A DNA stretch of 50,831 nt, taken from Zoogloea sp. (lineage in GTDB: Bacteria > Pseudomonadota > Gammaproteobacteria > Burkholderiales > Rhodocyclaceae). The notes beneath the pieces are model-generated. The model saw only the letters and a program-made list of their open reading frames with translations. It was not told the DNA's origin and searched no databases. The stretch is from positions 1 to 50,831 of the forward strand of contig JAKLLO010000013.1 of the NCBI GenBank assembly GCA_023150095.1. Reading direction: 5' to 3'. Position numbers and translations under genes: made by a program. Below, piece after piece: positions 36,231 to 44,544 of the stretch (position 1 is the first letter of the stretch; every line of letters begins with the position of its first letter).

Positions 36231-37272
36231 TTTCGGCGCAGCGGGCGGTGAGCCGGATGGCATCGTCGAGGGGCGTCCACACTGCAAGCCCCAGCTCGCT
36301 GCGGGCGCGGTCGATGCCGGGCAGGTAGATGTTGCGGGTGGGCAGACCGCTGGCCTGGCCGAGGATGCGGACGGGCTTTTGGGGGGCGACGACGCGGCCG
36401 ACGCGGTGGGCGAGTTCGCCGATGGTGACGGCTTCGTCCGAGCCCACGTTGTAGGCGCGGCCGTTGGCGCCGCGGACGAGCAGGGTGAGCAGCCACACCA
36501 CCAGATCGCCGGCGTAGAGGTAGGAGCGCACCGGCGTGCCGTCGCCGCCGACGGTGATCGCCTCGCCCCACAGGGCGTCGCGGATGAAGTTGCCGATGGC
36601 GTAGTGCAGATCCAGGGGCAGGTGCGGGCCGACGAAGGAGAAGCAGCGCGCGGTGCTGTACGACAGGCCGTGGCGGTCGGCGTAGGCGGCGCAGAGGAAT
36701 TCGGCGGCGCGCTTGGCGTGGCCGATGGCGACATCGAGGTTGTCGGCCGCGGGGGCGACCGGGTAGTCCTCGGCGTAGGCGTCGTGGCCGGGCAGGAGCG
36801 GGCCGTAGAAGGCGCCGGAGCCGAGCATCAGCAGGCGCGGGATGCGCCGTTCGGCGGCCATGTCCAGCACCCGGCGGGCGCCCTGGAGCGTGGTGTCGAA
36901 CTTGGTGAGCGGGTCTTCCTGGCGGTGGAAGGTGGCCGCGGCCGAGGTGGCGGCGGCGTGGATCAGGTGGGTGAAGTCGCCGTCGGGAAAGGCGAAGTCG
37001 CGCACGTCGCCGGGGTGGAAGCGGATCGCCGGGTTGGTGGCGAGTTCGGGCGCGTCGGCGAGGAAGCGGGCCGGGTCGCGGCTGAGGGCGGTGACGCGCA
37101 GGTCGAGGCCCAGGGTGTCGTTGGCGCGGGCCAAGGCCGGCAGCAGCCAGCGCCCGAAGTAGCCGGTGCCGCCGGTGATGAAGATGCGCGCGCCGCGCAG
37201 GGCGTCCCAGCCGCTGCCAAAGCGGGCGACGGCGGCGTCGATCTCGGCGGCGAAAAGCGGCGCGGCGGTCAT
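36220..37272 (-). CDS. NAD-dependent epimerase/dehydratase-like SDR with altered active site
   Basis: 350 aa extended SDR. The nucleotide-binding loop ITGGTGYFGRWLL is intact, LIHAAATSAA and MLGSGAFYGP mark the central strands, and SFVGPHLPLDLHYAIGNFI with RSYLYAGDLV gives the substrate part. At the catalytic YxxxK position the sequence reads IGHAK, so Tyr is replaced by Ile183 (codon ATC at 36726-36724) while Lys187 is kept. A sugar-nucleotide 4-epimerase or 4,6-dehydratase normally needs this Tyr. It may be inactive, have a different chemistry, or act as a binding protein. Next to the FkbM gene (6-nt gap), in the sugar cluster. Confidence 0.83.
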   Translation of the reverse strand: MTAAPLFAAEIDAAVARFGSGWDALRGARIFITGGTGYFGRWLLPALARANDTLGLDLRVTALSRDPARFLADAPELATNPAIRFHPGDVRDFAFPDGDFTHLIHAAATSAAATFHRQEDPLTKFDTTLQGARRVLDMAAERRIPRLLMLGSGAFYGPLLPGHDAYAEDYPVAPAADNLDVAIGHAKRAAEFLCAAYADRHGLSYSTARCFSFVGPHLPLDLHYAIGNFIRDALWGEAITVGGDGTPVRSYLYAGDLVVWLLTLLVRGANGRAYNVGSDEAVTIGELAHRVGRVVAPQKPVRILGQASGLPTRNIYLPGIDRARSELGLAVWTPLDDAIRLTARCAESRN

Positions 37273-37278
37273 GGCGGG

Positions 37279-38424
37279 CTAGAGGCTGGCGTAGAGCACC
37301 GTCTCGGCGGGGAAGCCGGTGTAGTTGCGCAAGAAGAAGCGGTAGTCGGGCACCAGGGCGTGGAGCTGCAGGGCGATGTCCCACAGGTGGGCGGGCTGGT
37401 GATAGACGCAGATGGCGAGGTCCGGCCGGTGGCGCCGGATGAGCTGCTCGGCGCCCTTCAGGGCCTGGGGTTCGGCGCCTTCGATGTCCATGTTGATGAA
37501 GCTGGGGCGGAAATCCGGCAGCACGTGGTCGAGGGCGACGCACTGGATGACGGTGTCGCCGTCGTCGCAGAGGGTGCTGTTGATGCGGTTGCCGCTGGAG
37601 AAGCGCAGCTGGACGTCGTCGTCGAACACGCCGCAGGGGAAGGCCATCACGCTGTCGGCGAGCTGGCCGGCGCGTTCGGTGAGGGTGGCGCGCAGGCGGG
37701 CGAAGTTGCGCAGGTCGGGCTCGAAGCAGGCCAGCGCCTCGATGCGGCCGTGGCGGGCGTGGAGCTGGCGCACGGTGTCGCCGTCGTAGGCGCCGCAGTT
37801 GATGCTGCGGGCGACGCCGGCGGAGAGCGGCACGTCGTGGGGGAAATACTGGTGGTCGAGCGGGTCGTGGGGGATCGGCACCGGCCTGCGGGCGACGTGG
37901 GTTTCGAGCACGGCCTCGAAGACGCGGCGGCTCTTGTCGTCGGCGAGCAGGGCGTAGCCGCGCTCGATGGCGTCGGCGCGCTCGGCAAACCACGGCTGGC
38001 CGAGCTGCTCGAAGCCGGCCGGGGCGTGGGAGAGGTGGTACTCGTAGATGTCGGAGGCCAGCACGATGCGCGTGAAGCCGAGGCCGCGCAGGGTGGCGAA
38101 GATCTCCGGGTGGAAGCGCGTCTTGCCGACGGTGACGACGGCCACCGCGCGGTCAAGCAGGGCGGGGTCGGGCCGGTAGTCGGCGGGGGCCAGCGCCGGG
38201 ATGTCGCCGAGGGTGGTGGGCGCGGCGAACTTGCCGTCGAGGTAGACCTCGGGGCGGATGCCGAATTTATCCAGCACGAACACCGAGAAGGTGATGAGCC
38301 CGTCGCCACAGCCATAGACGACGACCGGCCGGCCGCCGAGCACGTCGGCAACGCGGCAGGGCGTGGCGGGGGCGGCAGGCGGGGTGTGGAGCAGGCGCTG
38401 GAGCGGGGAGTCGGGGGCGTTCAT
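37279..38424 (-). CDS. FkbM-family methyltransferase
   Basis: 381 aa. The C-terminal half (~205-375) is a FkbM-type SAM methyltransferase: INCGAYDGDTVRQL as motif I, ACFEPDLRNFARL, INMDIEGAEPQALKGAE, PDLAICVYH. The N-terminal half (~30-135) is Rossmann-like (VVVYGCGDGLITF ... VAVVTVGKTRF), as in sugar-cluster FkbM proteins. Expected to O-methylate a sugar hydroxyl. Lies between the PurH-like and SDR genes with gaps of 13 and 6 nt. Confidence 0.87.
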   Translation of the reverse strand: MNAPDSPLQRLLHTPPAAPATPCRVADVLGGRPVVVYGCGDGLITFSVFVLDKFGIRPEVYLDGKFAAPTTLGDIPALAPADYRPDPALLDRAVAVVTVGKTRFHPEIFATLRGLGFTRIVLASDIYEYHLSHAPAGFEQLGQPWFAERADAIERGYALLADDKSRRVFEAVLETHVARRPVPIPHDPLDHQYFPHDVPLSAGVARSINCGAYDGDTVRQLHARHGRIEALACFEPDLRNFARLRATLTERAGQLADSVMAFPCGVFDDDVQLRFSSGNRINSTLCDDGDTVIQCVALDHVLPDFRPSFINMDIEGAEPQALKGAEQLIRRHRPDLAICVYHQPAHLWDIALQLHALVPDYRFFLRNYTGFPAETVLYASL

Positions 38425-38437
38425 GGCGCGGGCTTGG

Positions 38438-39964
38438 CTAGTGGCGGCAGAAGCCGCGGAAGGCGGCGGGAATCCAGGATACGGCGATGTGGCGGTCGTG
38501 GAAGAAGGCTTTGACGGTGTCGTCGTTGCGGCTGCCGTCGGGCACCGCGCCGCGGGTGGCGCCGGCGTCGGCGACGATCTGCGGGGCGTCGGTGAAGGGG
38601 AAGAAGGCGTCGGCGGCGAAGGCGGCGCCGGTGGCGTCGTGGCCTTGTTCGGCGCAGCGGGTCACGGCGCTGCGGGCAGCGTCGACGGTGGACGGCCCGC
38701 CGCCGGCGGCGAGGAGCATGCCGCCTTTGGCCAGCGCCACCTCGTTGCCGCCGTGGTTGCTGCTGTAGGCGGTGGACCAGGCGATGAGGATGTCGGTGAC
38801 GGCGGTTTCGTCGAATTGCACGTTGCCGGCGCAGGCGGCCAGATCGAGCACGTAGTCGGCCACCGGCTGGCCGAGGGCACCGCCGCGCACCGGGCGGAGC
38901 ATGCGGCTGCCGCGGGGCAGGCGCGGTTCGGCCAGGGCCGGGTTGGCGAGGAGCTTGCGGAACTCGCGCTTGCCGAGGAGTTCGGCAGCGTCCGGGGTGA
39001 AATCGGGTGCCATCACCACGTCGAGCATCCAGTGGCGGCTGCCGAGACGGGTTTCGCGTTCGTCGCTGGCGAAGAGCGCGACGGCGAGTTCGGCGTCGAT
39101 GGGGAAATTGACGATCACCTCGCCGCCCCAGATGGCGCGCGGGTTGCCGGCCAGGGCGCGGTCGATGGCCTCGCGCGGCGAGCGGCGGCTGACGCCGATG
39201 CCGCAGGCGTTGCCGTGCTTGGCGGCGATGCACAGCCACGGAACTGTACCTATGTTTTTTTCAAAACCTTCAGCCAATAGGCACAGATGGTGGAGGATCG
39301 CGTCGGCGTCGGCGGCGTTGGTGAAGCACGGCGGCTGGCTGCCCAGCAGGCGGAAGCGGGTGAGGGCGAGCGGATCGGCGTCGGGCGATCGGTAGGCGAC
39401 GGCGGGCTGCTGGTAGGGGTTTTCGCCCTCGGCGAGGGTGAGCCAGGCTTCGCCGAAAGCGGTGGCGAAGGGCGCGGTGGGCGAGATCAGGCTGGCGAAA
39501 TGGCGGGCGACGGCAAAGCACGCGGCGTCGGCGAGCTGGCGGCGCAGGGCGGGCAGATCGCCGCCGGACTCCAGGCAGGCGAGCACGCGGTGCAGGTCGG
39601 CGCGGCAGGTGGCGGCGAGGCGCTGGCCCTTGACGGCGAGCATCAGGATCGTCCGCCCGCCCACGTCGTTGCCGACGTCGGCCGGGTAGGGGTTGATGTA
39701 GGCGAGCTCGATGGGGGCGTCGGGCAGCTCCGCCGGGCCGGCGGTGAGCGCCCGTTCGAGCCGCGGGTGCAGGGTGGGCGGAAAGCCGAAGTCTTCGGTG
39801 AGCCCGGTGTAGTCGGCCAGGTCGATCACCGGCAGGCCGGCGGCGGCGATCAGGCTGGACGACTCGCGGGAGGCGACGAGGGTGAAGCCGGCGCCGATCA
39901 GCCGGCGGGCATCGTCCGCGAGGCCGGTGGTGTCGTGCAGGGAGATCAGCGCCAGGCGGGCCAT
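38438..39964 (-). CDS. PurH-like protein (divergent AICAR formyltransferase / IMP cyclohydrolase paralogue)
   Basis: 508 aa from the ATG at 39964 (housekeeping PurH ~525). N-terminal MGS-like part (ALISLHDTTG, PPTLHPRLERAL, DVGGRTILMLAVKG) corresponds to IMP cyclohydrolase, but SxTGGTA and GGPxMxRAAAKN are changed. The C-terminal part corresponds to AICAR formyltransferase: GENPYQ (usually GENPHQ), the catalytic Lys-His pair in AAKHGNACGIGV (K249, H250; usual KHxNPCG), ADAFFPF, DGSRNDD, and the end FRGFCRH. The transformylase residues are thus better kept than the cyclohydrolase ones. In a sugar cluster it might formylate an amino sugar with 10-formyl-tetrahydrofolate (hypothesis). It follows the Cys-rich gene by 2 nt. 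Classification as a PurH homologue is firm; function is not. Confidence 0.85.
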   Translation of the reverse strand: MARLALISLHDTTGLADDARRLIGAGFTLVASRESSSLIAAAGLPVIDLADYTGLTEDFGFPPTLHPRLERALTAGPAELPDAPIELAYINPYPADVGNDVGGRTILMLAVKGQRLAATCRADLHRVLACLESGGDLPALRRQLADAACFAVARHFASLISPTAPFATAFGEAWLTLAEGENPYQQPAVAYRSPDADPLALTRFRLLGSQPPCFTNAADADAILHHLCLLAEGFEKNIGTVPWLCIAAKHGNACGIGVSRRSPREAIDRALAGNPRAIWGGEVIVNFPIDAELAVALFASDERETRLGSRHWMLDVVMAPDFTPDAAELLGKREFRKLLANPALAEPRLPRGSRMLRPVRGGALGQPVADYVLDLAACAGNVQFDETAVTDILIAWSTAYSSNHGGNEVALAKGGMLLAAGGGPSTVDAARSAVTRCAEQGHDATGAAFAADAFFPFTDAPQIVADAGATRGAVPDGSRNDDTVKAFFHDRHIAVSWIPAAFRGFCRH

Positions 39965-39966
39965 GC

Positions 39967-40521
39967 TCAGTCTTTCTTGATCCGGCTGTTTTCGTCGATG
40001 CGGTAGTAGATGTTCTCCATCCAGTCGGGGCAGCGCACCCGGTCGAAGTCGATGCACGACGGGATGTCGATCTTCAGGAAGGGGAACAGGTTGTTGAAGC
40101 CGGCCGGGCACATGTACTGGGTGCGCATGCTGCGGGTGGTCGGGAAGACGATGCGGTCGCCCACCTTGTGCTGGTATGGGCAATCGCCATGCACGGCGAC
40201 GACCTCGGCGTGGATCACGTCGCGCCAGTCGGAATCGACGCCGGCCTCGAACTTGCCGTCGTTCGGGCGCACCTTGACCAGCACGTCCACGCCCTTGGCC
40301 GCCGGGCAGCACACCTGGCAGTCGCCCTGTTCGTTGTAGGCGTACTTGGCGCCGAACAGCGCGCCCAGGAAGTACGGGTACAGCGTGTGGTACATGATCG
40401 GGCAGACGTTGCTCGGCAGGATGTTGTGGGGACCGTAGTCCTTGCCCTGCTCCTTGTGTTCCCGGTGCCACACGCAGTCGGTCTCGCCGGGCAGGTGCTT
40501 GATGCACAGATCGCAGCTCAT
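39967..40521 (-). CDS. Cys-rich protein with TIGR04076-like domain
   Basis: 184 aa from the ATG at 40521, overlapping the stop of the radical SAM gene (ATGA). It is rich in Cys: N-terminal CDLC and a following Cys/His stretch (ETDCVWHREHKEQG), PSNVCPIMYHTLYP, GDCQVCCPAAKG, HGDCPYQHKVGD, QYMCPAGFNN. The segment ~115-165 (AEVVAVHGDCPYQHKVGD ... MCPAGFNNLFP) resembles the small TIGR04076 family. The number and spacing of Cys suggest a metal or iron-sulfur centre, perhaps a partner or substrate carrier of the radical SAM enzyme. No signal peptide. Confidence 0.75.
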   Translation of the reverse strand: MSCDLCIKHLPGETDCVWHREHKEQGKDYGPHNILPSNVCPIMYHTLYPYFLGALFGAKYAYNEQGDCQVCCPAAKGVDVLVKVRPNDGKFEAGVDSDWRDVIHAEVVAVHGDCPYQHKVGDRIVFPTTRSMRTQYMCPAGFNNLFPFLKIDIPSCIDFDRVRCPDWMENIYYRIDENSRIKKD

Positions 40522-41627
40522 ATCAGGAAGCTCCGCCACTTGTTGGGTTGCTCGTACTTCGAGAGGATGTCGTTGAGCTTGGAGATGCCGCACACGGCGC
40601 ATTCGTCGCCGCCGGGCGGGGTGCTCATGATCTGGCGCTCGACCTCCTGGCGGCGTTCGCTGCGCCAGATGTCCTCGAAGCTCTGGGTGTGCAGGCTGCC
40701 CATGCTGAACTCGGGCTTGCCCCAGGCGCGGTAGCACGAATACACGTTGCCGTCGGCGGCCACCAGCGGGAAGAACTTGATGCCCTGGCAGTGATCGTCC
40801 TTCCAGCAATCCTTGTACATGCCCACGTGGTAGGTGGTGTCGTCCACCGGGAAGCGCACCTTGACGGTGAAGTCGTCGGTGTTGAGCTTCATCACCTCGG
40901 CCTTCATCGCCTCGATCTCGGCGGCGGTGAAGTGCTCGGAGGTGTTGCGGGTCTGGTTGGACGGGGTGAACTCGGTGTAGGTGGCTTCCTGCACCACCAC
41001 GTAATCAAGGCCGAGGTCGCGGTAGAAACGGATGATCTCGGGCAGGCGGTCGAAGTTGTTGAGCTCGACGTACACCGTGCCCATCAGCGCCACGTCCAGC
41101 CCTTCGCGGGTGCGCCGTTCGGCGGCGGCGCCGATGTTGGCGACCAGCTGGTCCCACTGCTTGGGCGAGCAGCCGTGCATCAGCGCGTAGCGGTCGCGGT
41201 CGTTCTCGAGCACGCTGCACTTCACGAAGGTGAGGTGCTGCAGGATCTTGGCCTGGACCTTCTCGGTGAGCACCACGCCGGTGGTGGTGAGGGAGTAGCG
41301 CAGGCCCTTCTCGGCGCCGGCCACGATGGCGTCGGGCAGGCCGCCGTGCATCAGCGGTTCGCCAGTGCCCTGGAGCGACACGGCCTGCACGCCCATGCCG
41401 GCGAGGTCGCAGAAGAGCTTGGTGAGGATCGCGTCCGGGATCTTGTCGCCCTTGGTCTCGATCTTGTCGGAGTAGCAGAACTTGCACTTCTGGTTGCAGT
41501 AGCCCACCGGGCTGACCTCGACGATCACCGGGGCGAAGTACTGCTTGTGCTTCCACGCGTGCAGCGCCTCGATCTGGAAGACCGTGCGCGGCTCGGCGTA
41601 GCCGTCCATGTGGATCTTGTAGCTCAT
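40518..41627 (-). CDS. Radical SAM/SPASM enzyme A
   Basis: 369 aa from the ATG at 41627, with AGAGG ~7 nt upstream. Radical SAM motif CNQKCKFC (Cys 44, 48, 51), then AVSLQGTGEPLMHGG in place of GGEP. The C-terminal region carries many Cys (KDCWKDDHCQGIKF, VYSCYRAWG, DECAVCGISK) in a SPASM-type layout that should hold auxiliary [4Fe-4S] clusters. GNVYSCYRAWG and FSMGSLHTQSFEDIW are classic SPASM phrases. Reaction unknown. It overlaps the Cys-rich gene by 4 nt and follows the Fe-ADH gene by 13 nt. Confidence 0.87.
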   Translation of the reverse strand: MSYKIHMDGYAEPRTVFQIEALHAWKHKQYFAPVIVEVSPVGYCNQKCKFCYSDKIETKGDKIPDAILTKLFCDLAGMGVQAVSLQGTGEPLMHGGLPDAIVAGAEKGLRYSLTTTGVVLTEKVQAKILQHLTFVKCSVLENDRDRYALMHGCSPKQWDQLVANIGAAAERRTREGLDVALMGTVYVELNNFDRLPEIIRFYRDLGLDYVVVQEATYTEFTPSNQTRNTSEHFTAAEIEAMKAEVMKLNTDDFTVKVRFPVDDTTYHVGMYKDCWKDDHCQGIKFFPLVAADGNVYSCYRAWGKPEFSMGSLHTQSFEDIWRSERRQEVERQIMSTPPGGDECAVCGISKLNDILSKYEQPNKWRSFLI

Positions 41628-41640
41628 GGTGATTCCTCTC

Positions 41641-42804
41641 TCAGCGCGCGGTTTCGAGGATCGTCCGCACGTCATTGGGGCCAAGCCGCACGAAGTTGCC
41701 AATCGTGCCGCTGGGGTTCTTGCGGGCGCAGAAATCGACCACCGCGTCCAGGGTGGCCGGGGCCAGGTTGACGCCCAGCCCGGACAGGCGCACCGGCATG
41801 CCGATGCCGGTGATGTAGTGCTCGAAGGCGGCGATCGCCTCGGCCGCGGTGGGCGCGGCGAGGCCGAAGACGCGCTGGCCGAACTGCACGAAGCGGGCCG
41901 GATTGGTCTCGGCCGCGCGCTTCATCCAGCCCAGCATGACGATCACGGTGAGGGCGCCGTGGGGCTGGTCTACGTGGCCGCCCAGGGCGTTGGCGATCAC
42001 GTGGGACGACCAGTCCTGCTTGCGCCCCACGCCGGCCACGTCGTCGTGGGCGAGCTTGCAGGCCCACATGATCTCGGATCGCACGCCGTAGTCGTCGAGG
42101 CGGCCTTCCACCGTGCGGCCGTAGTGGATCAGCGACTGGATGAGGCCCTCGCACAGGCGGTCGCTCACGTCGACGAAATCGGTGTTGGTGAAGTAGCGCT
42201 CGCAGATGTGGGTGATCGCGTCGAGGATGCCGCAGCGGGTCTGGAACAGGCCGACGCCGTAGGTGTTCTCGGGGTTGAGCACGGCCAGCGCGGGCACCAG
42301 GCATTCGGCGGCGAAGTCGAGCTTGAGGCTGCGCTCGGGGTCGGAGATCACCGCCGCGGGGCTGGATTCGCTGCCGGCGCCGGGCACGGTGAGGATGGCG
42401 GCCACCGGCAGGGCGGTGGTGGGGCGGACGCGGTTTTCGATGAGGTCGAGCACGTCGCCGTCAAACGCCGCGCCGGCGGCGATGGCCTTGGCGGAGTCGA
42501 TCACGCTGCCGCCGCCCACCGCCAGCACGGCGTCGATGCCGTTCTCGCGGCACAGGGCGACGCCCTCACGCACCAGCGGCAGGGTCGGGTTGGGCTGCAC
42601 GCCGCCGAGCGGGGTGGCCGCGATCTGCCGTGCGGCGAGGCCGGCGATGACCTTGTCGAGCAGGCCGCTGCGGGCCACGCTGCCCTGGCCGTAATGCAGC
42701 AGCACGTGGCGGGCGCCGAGGCTGGCGAGCGCTGCGAGGCCGGCGTCTTCCATGCCGCTGCCGAAGTAAACCGCGGTGCGGTTCTTGTAGGTGCCGTTGA
42801 TCAT
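41641..42804 (-). CDS. Iron-containing alcohol dehydrogenase
   Basis: 387 aa, group III alcohol dehydrogenase. Cofactor-binding AVGGGSVIDSAKAIA, the TVPGAGSESSPAAVI loop, and metal-site His residues in SHVIANALGGHVDQPHG. It reduces or oxidises an aldehyde/ketone with NAD(P)H; the substrate here may be a sugar-linked carbonyl, e.g. the ketone left by the TPP enzyme (hypothesis). The start overlaps the Nudix stop (ATGA). Confidence 0.88.
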   Translation of the reverse strand: MINGTYKNRTAVYFGSGMEDAGLAALASLGARHVLLHYGQGSVARSGLLDKVIAGLAARQIAATPLGGVQPNPTLPLVREGVALCRENGIDAVLAVGGGSVIDSAKAIAAGAAFDGDVLDLIENRVRPTTALPVAAILTVPGAGSESSPAAVISDPERSLKLDFAAECLVPALAVLNPENTYGVGLFQTRCGILDAITHICERYFTNTDFVDVSDRLCEGLIQSLIHYGRTVEGRLDDYGVRSEIMWACKLAHDDVAGVGRKQDWSSHVIANALGGHVDQPHGALTVIVMLGWMKRAAETNPARFVQFGQRVFGLAAPTAAEAIAAFEHYITGIGMPVRLSGLGVNLAPATLDAVVDFCARKNPSGTIGNFVRLGPNDVRTILETAR

Positions 42805-43403
42805 GCGGGGCGTCCGGTGAGGATGTGCCAGTGGCGCTGGGGCTGGCGGCCGCTGCGGCTGGCGGGCAGCGGCGTGCCGATGGGGGCGAGCCACGGGCGG
42901 TAGATGTCGTGGACGTCGATCAGCGAATCGGGGCAGTGGGCGTGCCAGTTCCAGGCGCCATCCATGGGGGCGTCAGGGTTGAAGCGCAGGCGCTCGTCCA
43001 GGGGCGTTTCGAGGGTGCAGGCGTAGAGGATGGAGATGAAGTGGCCGCGCTCCTCGCGCACGTCGTTCACGATCTCGTGGATGCACAGGGGCTCGGGGTC
43101 GAAGCGCACCCGGGCGCCCAGCTCGCGGGCGGCGACGGCTGCGACGCGGCGGGCGGCGTCTTCCTTGAAGCGGATGATGCCGCCGGGCACGTGCCAGCCG
43201 GGGCCGTAGAAATCGTCATGACGCCAGCCGAGGAGCACCCGGCCGGCGTCGTCGCGCACCAGCAGATCCACATTGACCAGCGGCGTGAGGCTGCTGACGA
43301 AGAGGAACAGCTCTTCCGGCAGGCCGCTGCGGGGCGCGGGGCCGAGGGCCGCGCGGAGGGTGGCGATGGCGTCGCGGATGGCGTCGGGGCTGGGCGTGGT
43401 CAT
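42801..43403 (-). CDS. Nudix hydrolase, GDP-mannose mannosyl hydrolase-like
   Basis: 200 aa. LPEELFLFVSSLTPLVNVD and FYGPGWHVPGGIIRFKEDA match the Gmm/WcaH subgroup found in surface-sugar clusters. The Nudix box is degenerate (GGIIRFKE ... VAARELGA lacks the usual REUxEE Glu set), as in GDP-mannose hydrolases, which use a different metal arrangement. It probably cleaves or controls a nucleotide sugar. Overlaps both neighbours by 4 nt (ATGA). Confidence 0.85.
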   Translation of the reverse strand: MTTPSPDAIRDAIATLRAALGPAPRSGLPEELFLFVSSLTPLVNVDLLVRDDAGRVLLGWRHDDFYGPGWHVPGGIIRFKEDAARRVAAVAARELGARVRFDPEPLCIHEIVNDVREERGHFISILYACTLETPLDERLRFNPDAPMDGAWNWHAHCPDSLIDVHDIYRPWLAPIGTPLPASRSGRQPQRHWHILTGRPA

Positions 43404-44542
43404 GGGGCGATCACGGTTTCGAGGCGGTTGTCACGCAGCACGGCCACGGTGAAGCGGCTGCCGTGGCGCTCGCGGAGGATGCGCGCGACTTCGTCGGAGT
43501 AGCTGGCGGCGAGCACGATCACCGCGTCCACCTCGCCATCGGCCAGGCGCTCGGGCGCGACGATGGGCAGGTGCGTGGCGGGGGTGAAGCGGCCCTGCTT
43601 GAAGGGGGCGGAGTCCACCACGTAGCGGATGCGCGGGGCGAGTTCCATCAGGCTGACGAGGGCCAGGGCCTGGTGGCCGGCGCCCCAGATCGCCACCCGG
43701 CCGGCGGCAAACGGGGCGAGGAAGGTGTCGAAGCTGGCCTTGAGCCCGGCCTGGCAGGCGGCGAGCGGCGCCAGATCGAGCGGGCGGCGTTTGCGCACGG
43801 TGGCCGAGAGCACGTAGTCGTGCCATTCGGGGCGGCAGTCGAGCACCTCGAAGCCGTTGGATTCGAGCAGCGTGGTGAAGGTCTGGCGGGTGAAGTAGAA
43901 CAGGTGATCCGGGATGAACTCGGCGAACAGGCCGGCCGTGAGGATCATGTCGAAGTTGGGCACCTCGACGAGCCCGGTGGCGCCGTCGGCCAGGTTGGCG
44001 GCGATGCCGCGCAGGGTGAGGTGGGCCGTGGGGATGTGTTCGAGGAAGTTGAGGATCGCGAAGCCGTCGAAGGGGCCGTCGGCAAGGCGCGTCTCGGGGT
44101 CGTCGATGAAGCCTTCGGCTACCGGCAGCCCGGCGGCGCGGCAGGCGTCCACCGAGGCGGGCAGGTGTTCGATGCCGGAGGCGTCGGCGCCGGCTTCGCG
44201 CAGCAGGGCGAGGTATTCGCCGCGGCCGCAGCCCACTTCGAGCACCTTGCGGCCCTGGAGGCCGTGTTCAGCCAGCCAGCGGCCGAACTGGTCGAGCCGG
44301 TAGGCGCGCATTTCGGGCGAGATGCCGGCGGCGCGGATCACGTCGCGCCAGTAGGGCACGGGCTCGGTGACGAGCTGGGCGGTGCCGCAGCCGCTGCACT
44401 GGTGGAGCGCCAGCGTCACGCCCCGGTCGGTGGCGAGCTGATCGGCAGTGGGCAGGCCCTGGGCAGCCGCCGGCATGTCGCGCTGGACGAGCAGGGGCTG
44501 CGGGAAGAGGGCTTGGCCGCACAGGCGGCAGGGGGCGGGCAT
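43400..44542 (-). CDS. Sugar C-methyltransferase (TylC3-type, three domains)
   Basis: 380 aa. N-terminal zinc-binding part with CRLC (5, 8) and CSGC (49, 52). The SAM-binding domain has VLEVGCGRGEYLALLREAGA and LNFLEHIP. The C-terminal Rossmann-like domain has VAIWGAGHQALALVSLMEL. This three-part build is that of C-methyltransferases acting at C3 (or C5) of nucleotide-linked keto-deoxy sugars. In this cluster the obvious substrate is a CDP-4-keto-6-deoxy sugar (inference). Lies 2 nt after the TPP enzyme gene. Confidence 0.87.
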   Translation of the reverse strand: MPAPCRLCGQALFPQPLLVQRDMPAAAQGLPTADQLATDRGVTLALHQCSGCGTAQLVTEPVPYWRDVIRAAGISPEMRAYRLDQFGRWLAEHGLQGRKVLEVGCGRGEYLALLREAGADASGIEHLPASVDACRAAGLPVAEGFIDDPETRLADGPFDGFAILNFLEHIPTAHLTLRGIAANLADGATGLVEVPNFDMILTAGLFAEFIPDHLFYFTRQTFTTLLESNGFEVLDCRPEWHDYVLSATVRKRRPLDLAPLAACQAGLKASFDTFLAPFAAGRVAIWGAGHQALALVSLMELAPRIRYVVDSAPFKQGRFTPATHLPIVAPERLADGEVDAVIVLAASYSDEVARILRERHGSRFTVAVLRDNRLETVIAP

Positions 44543-44544
44543 CG

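Noticed and set aside
38438..40507. A longer PurH-like protein starting near 40507
   Set aside because: The extra N-terminal part is out-of-frame sequence of the Cys-rich gene; the PurH fold begins at the ATG at 39964.
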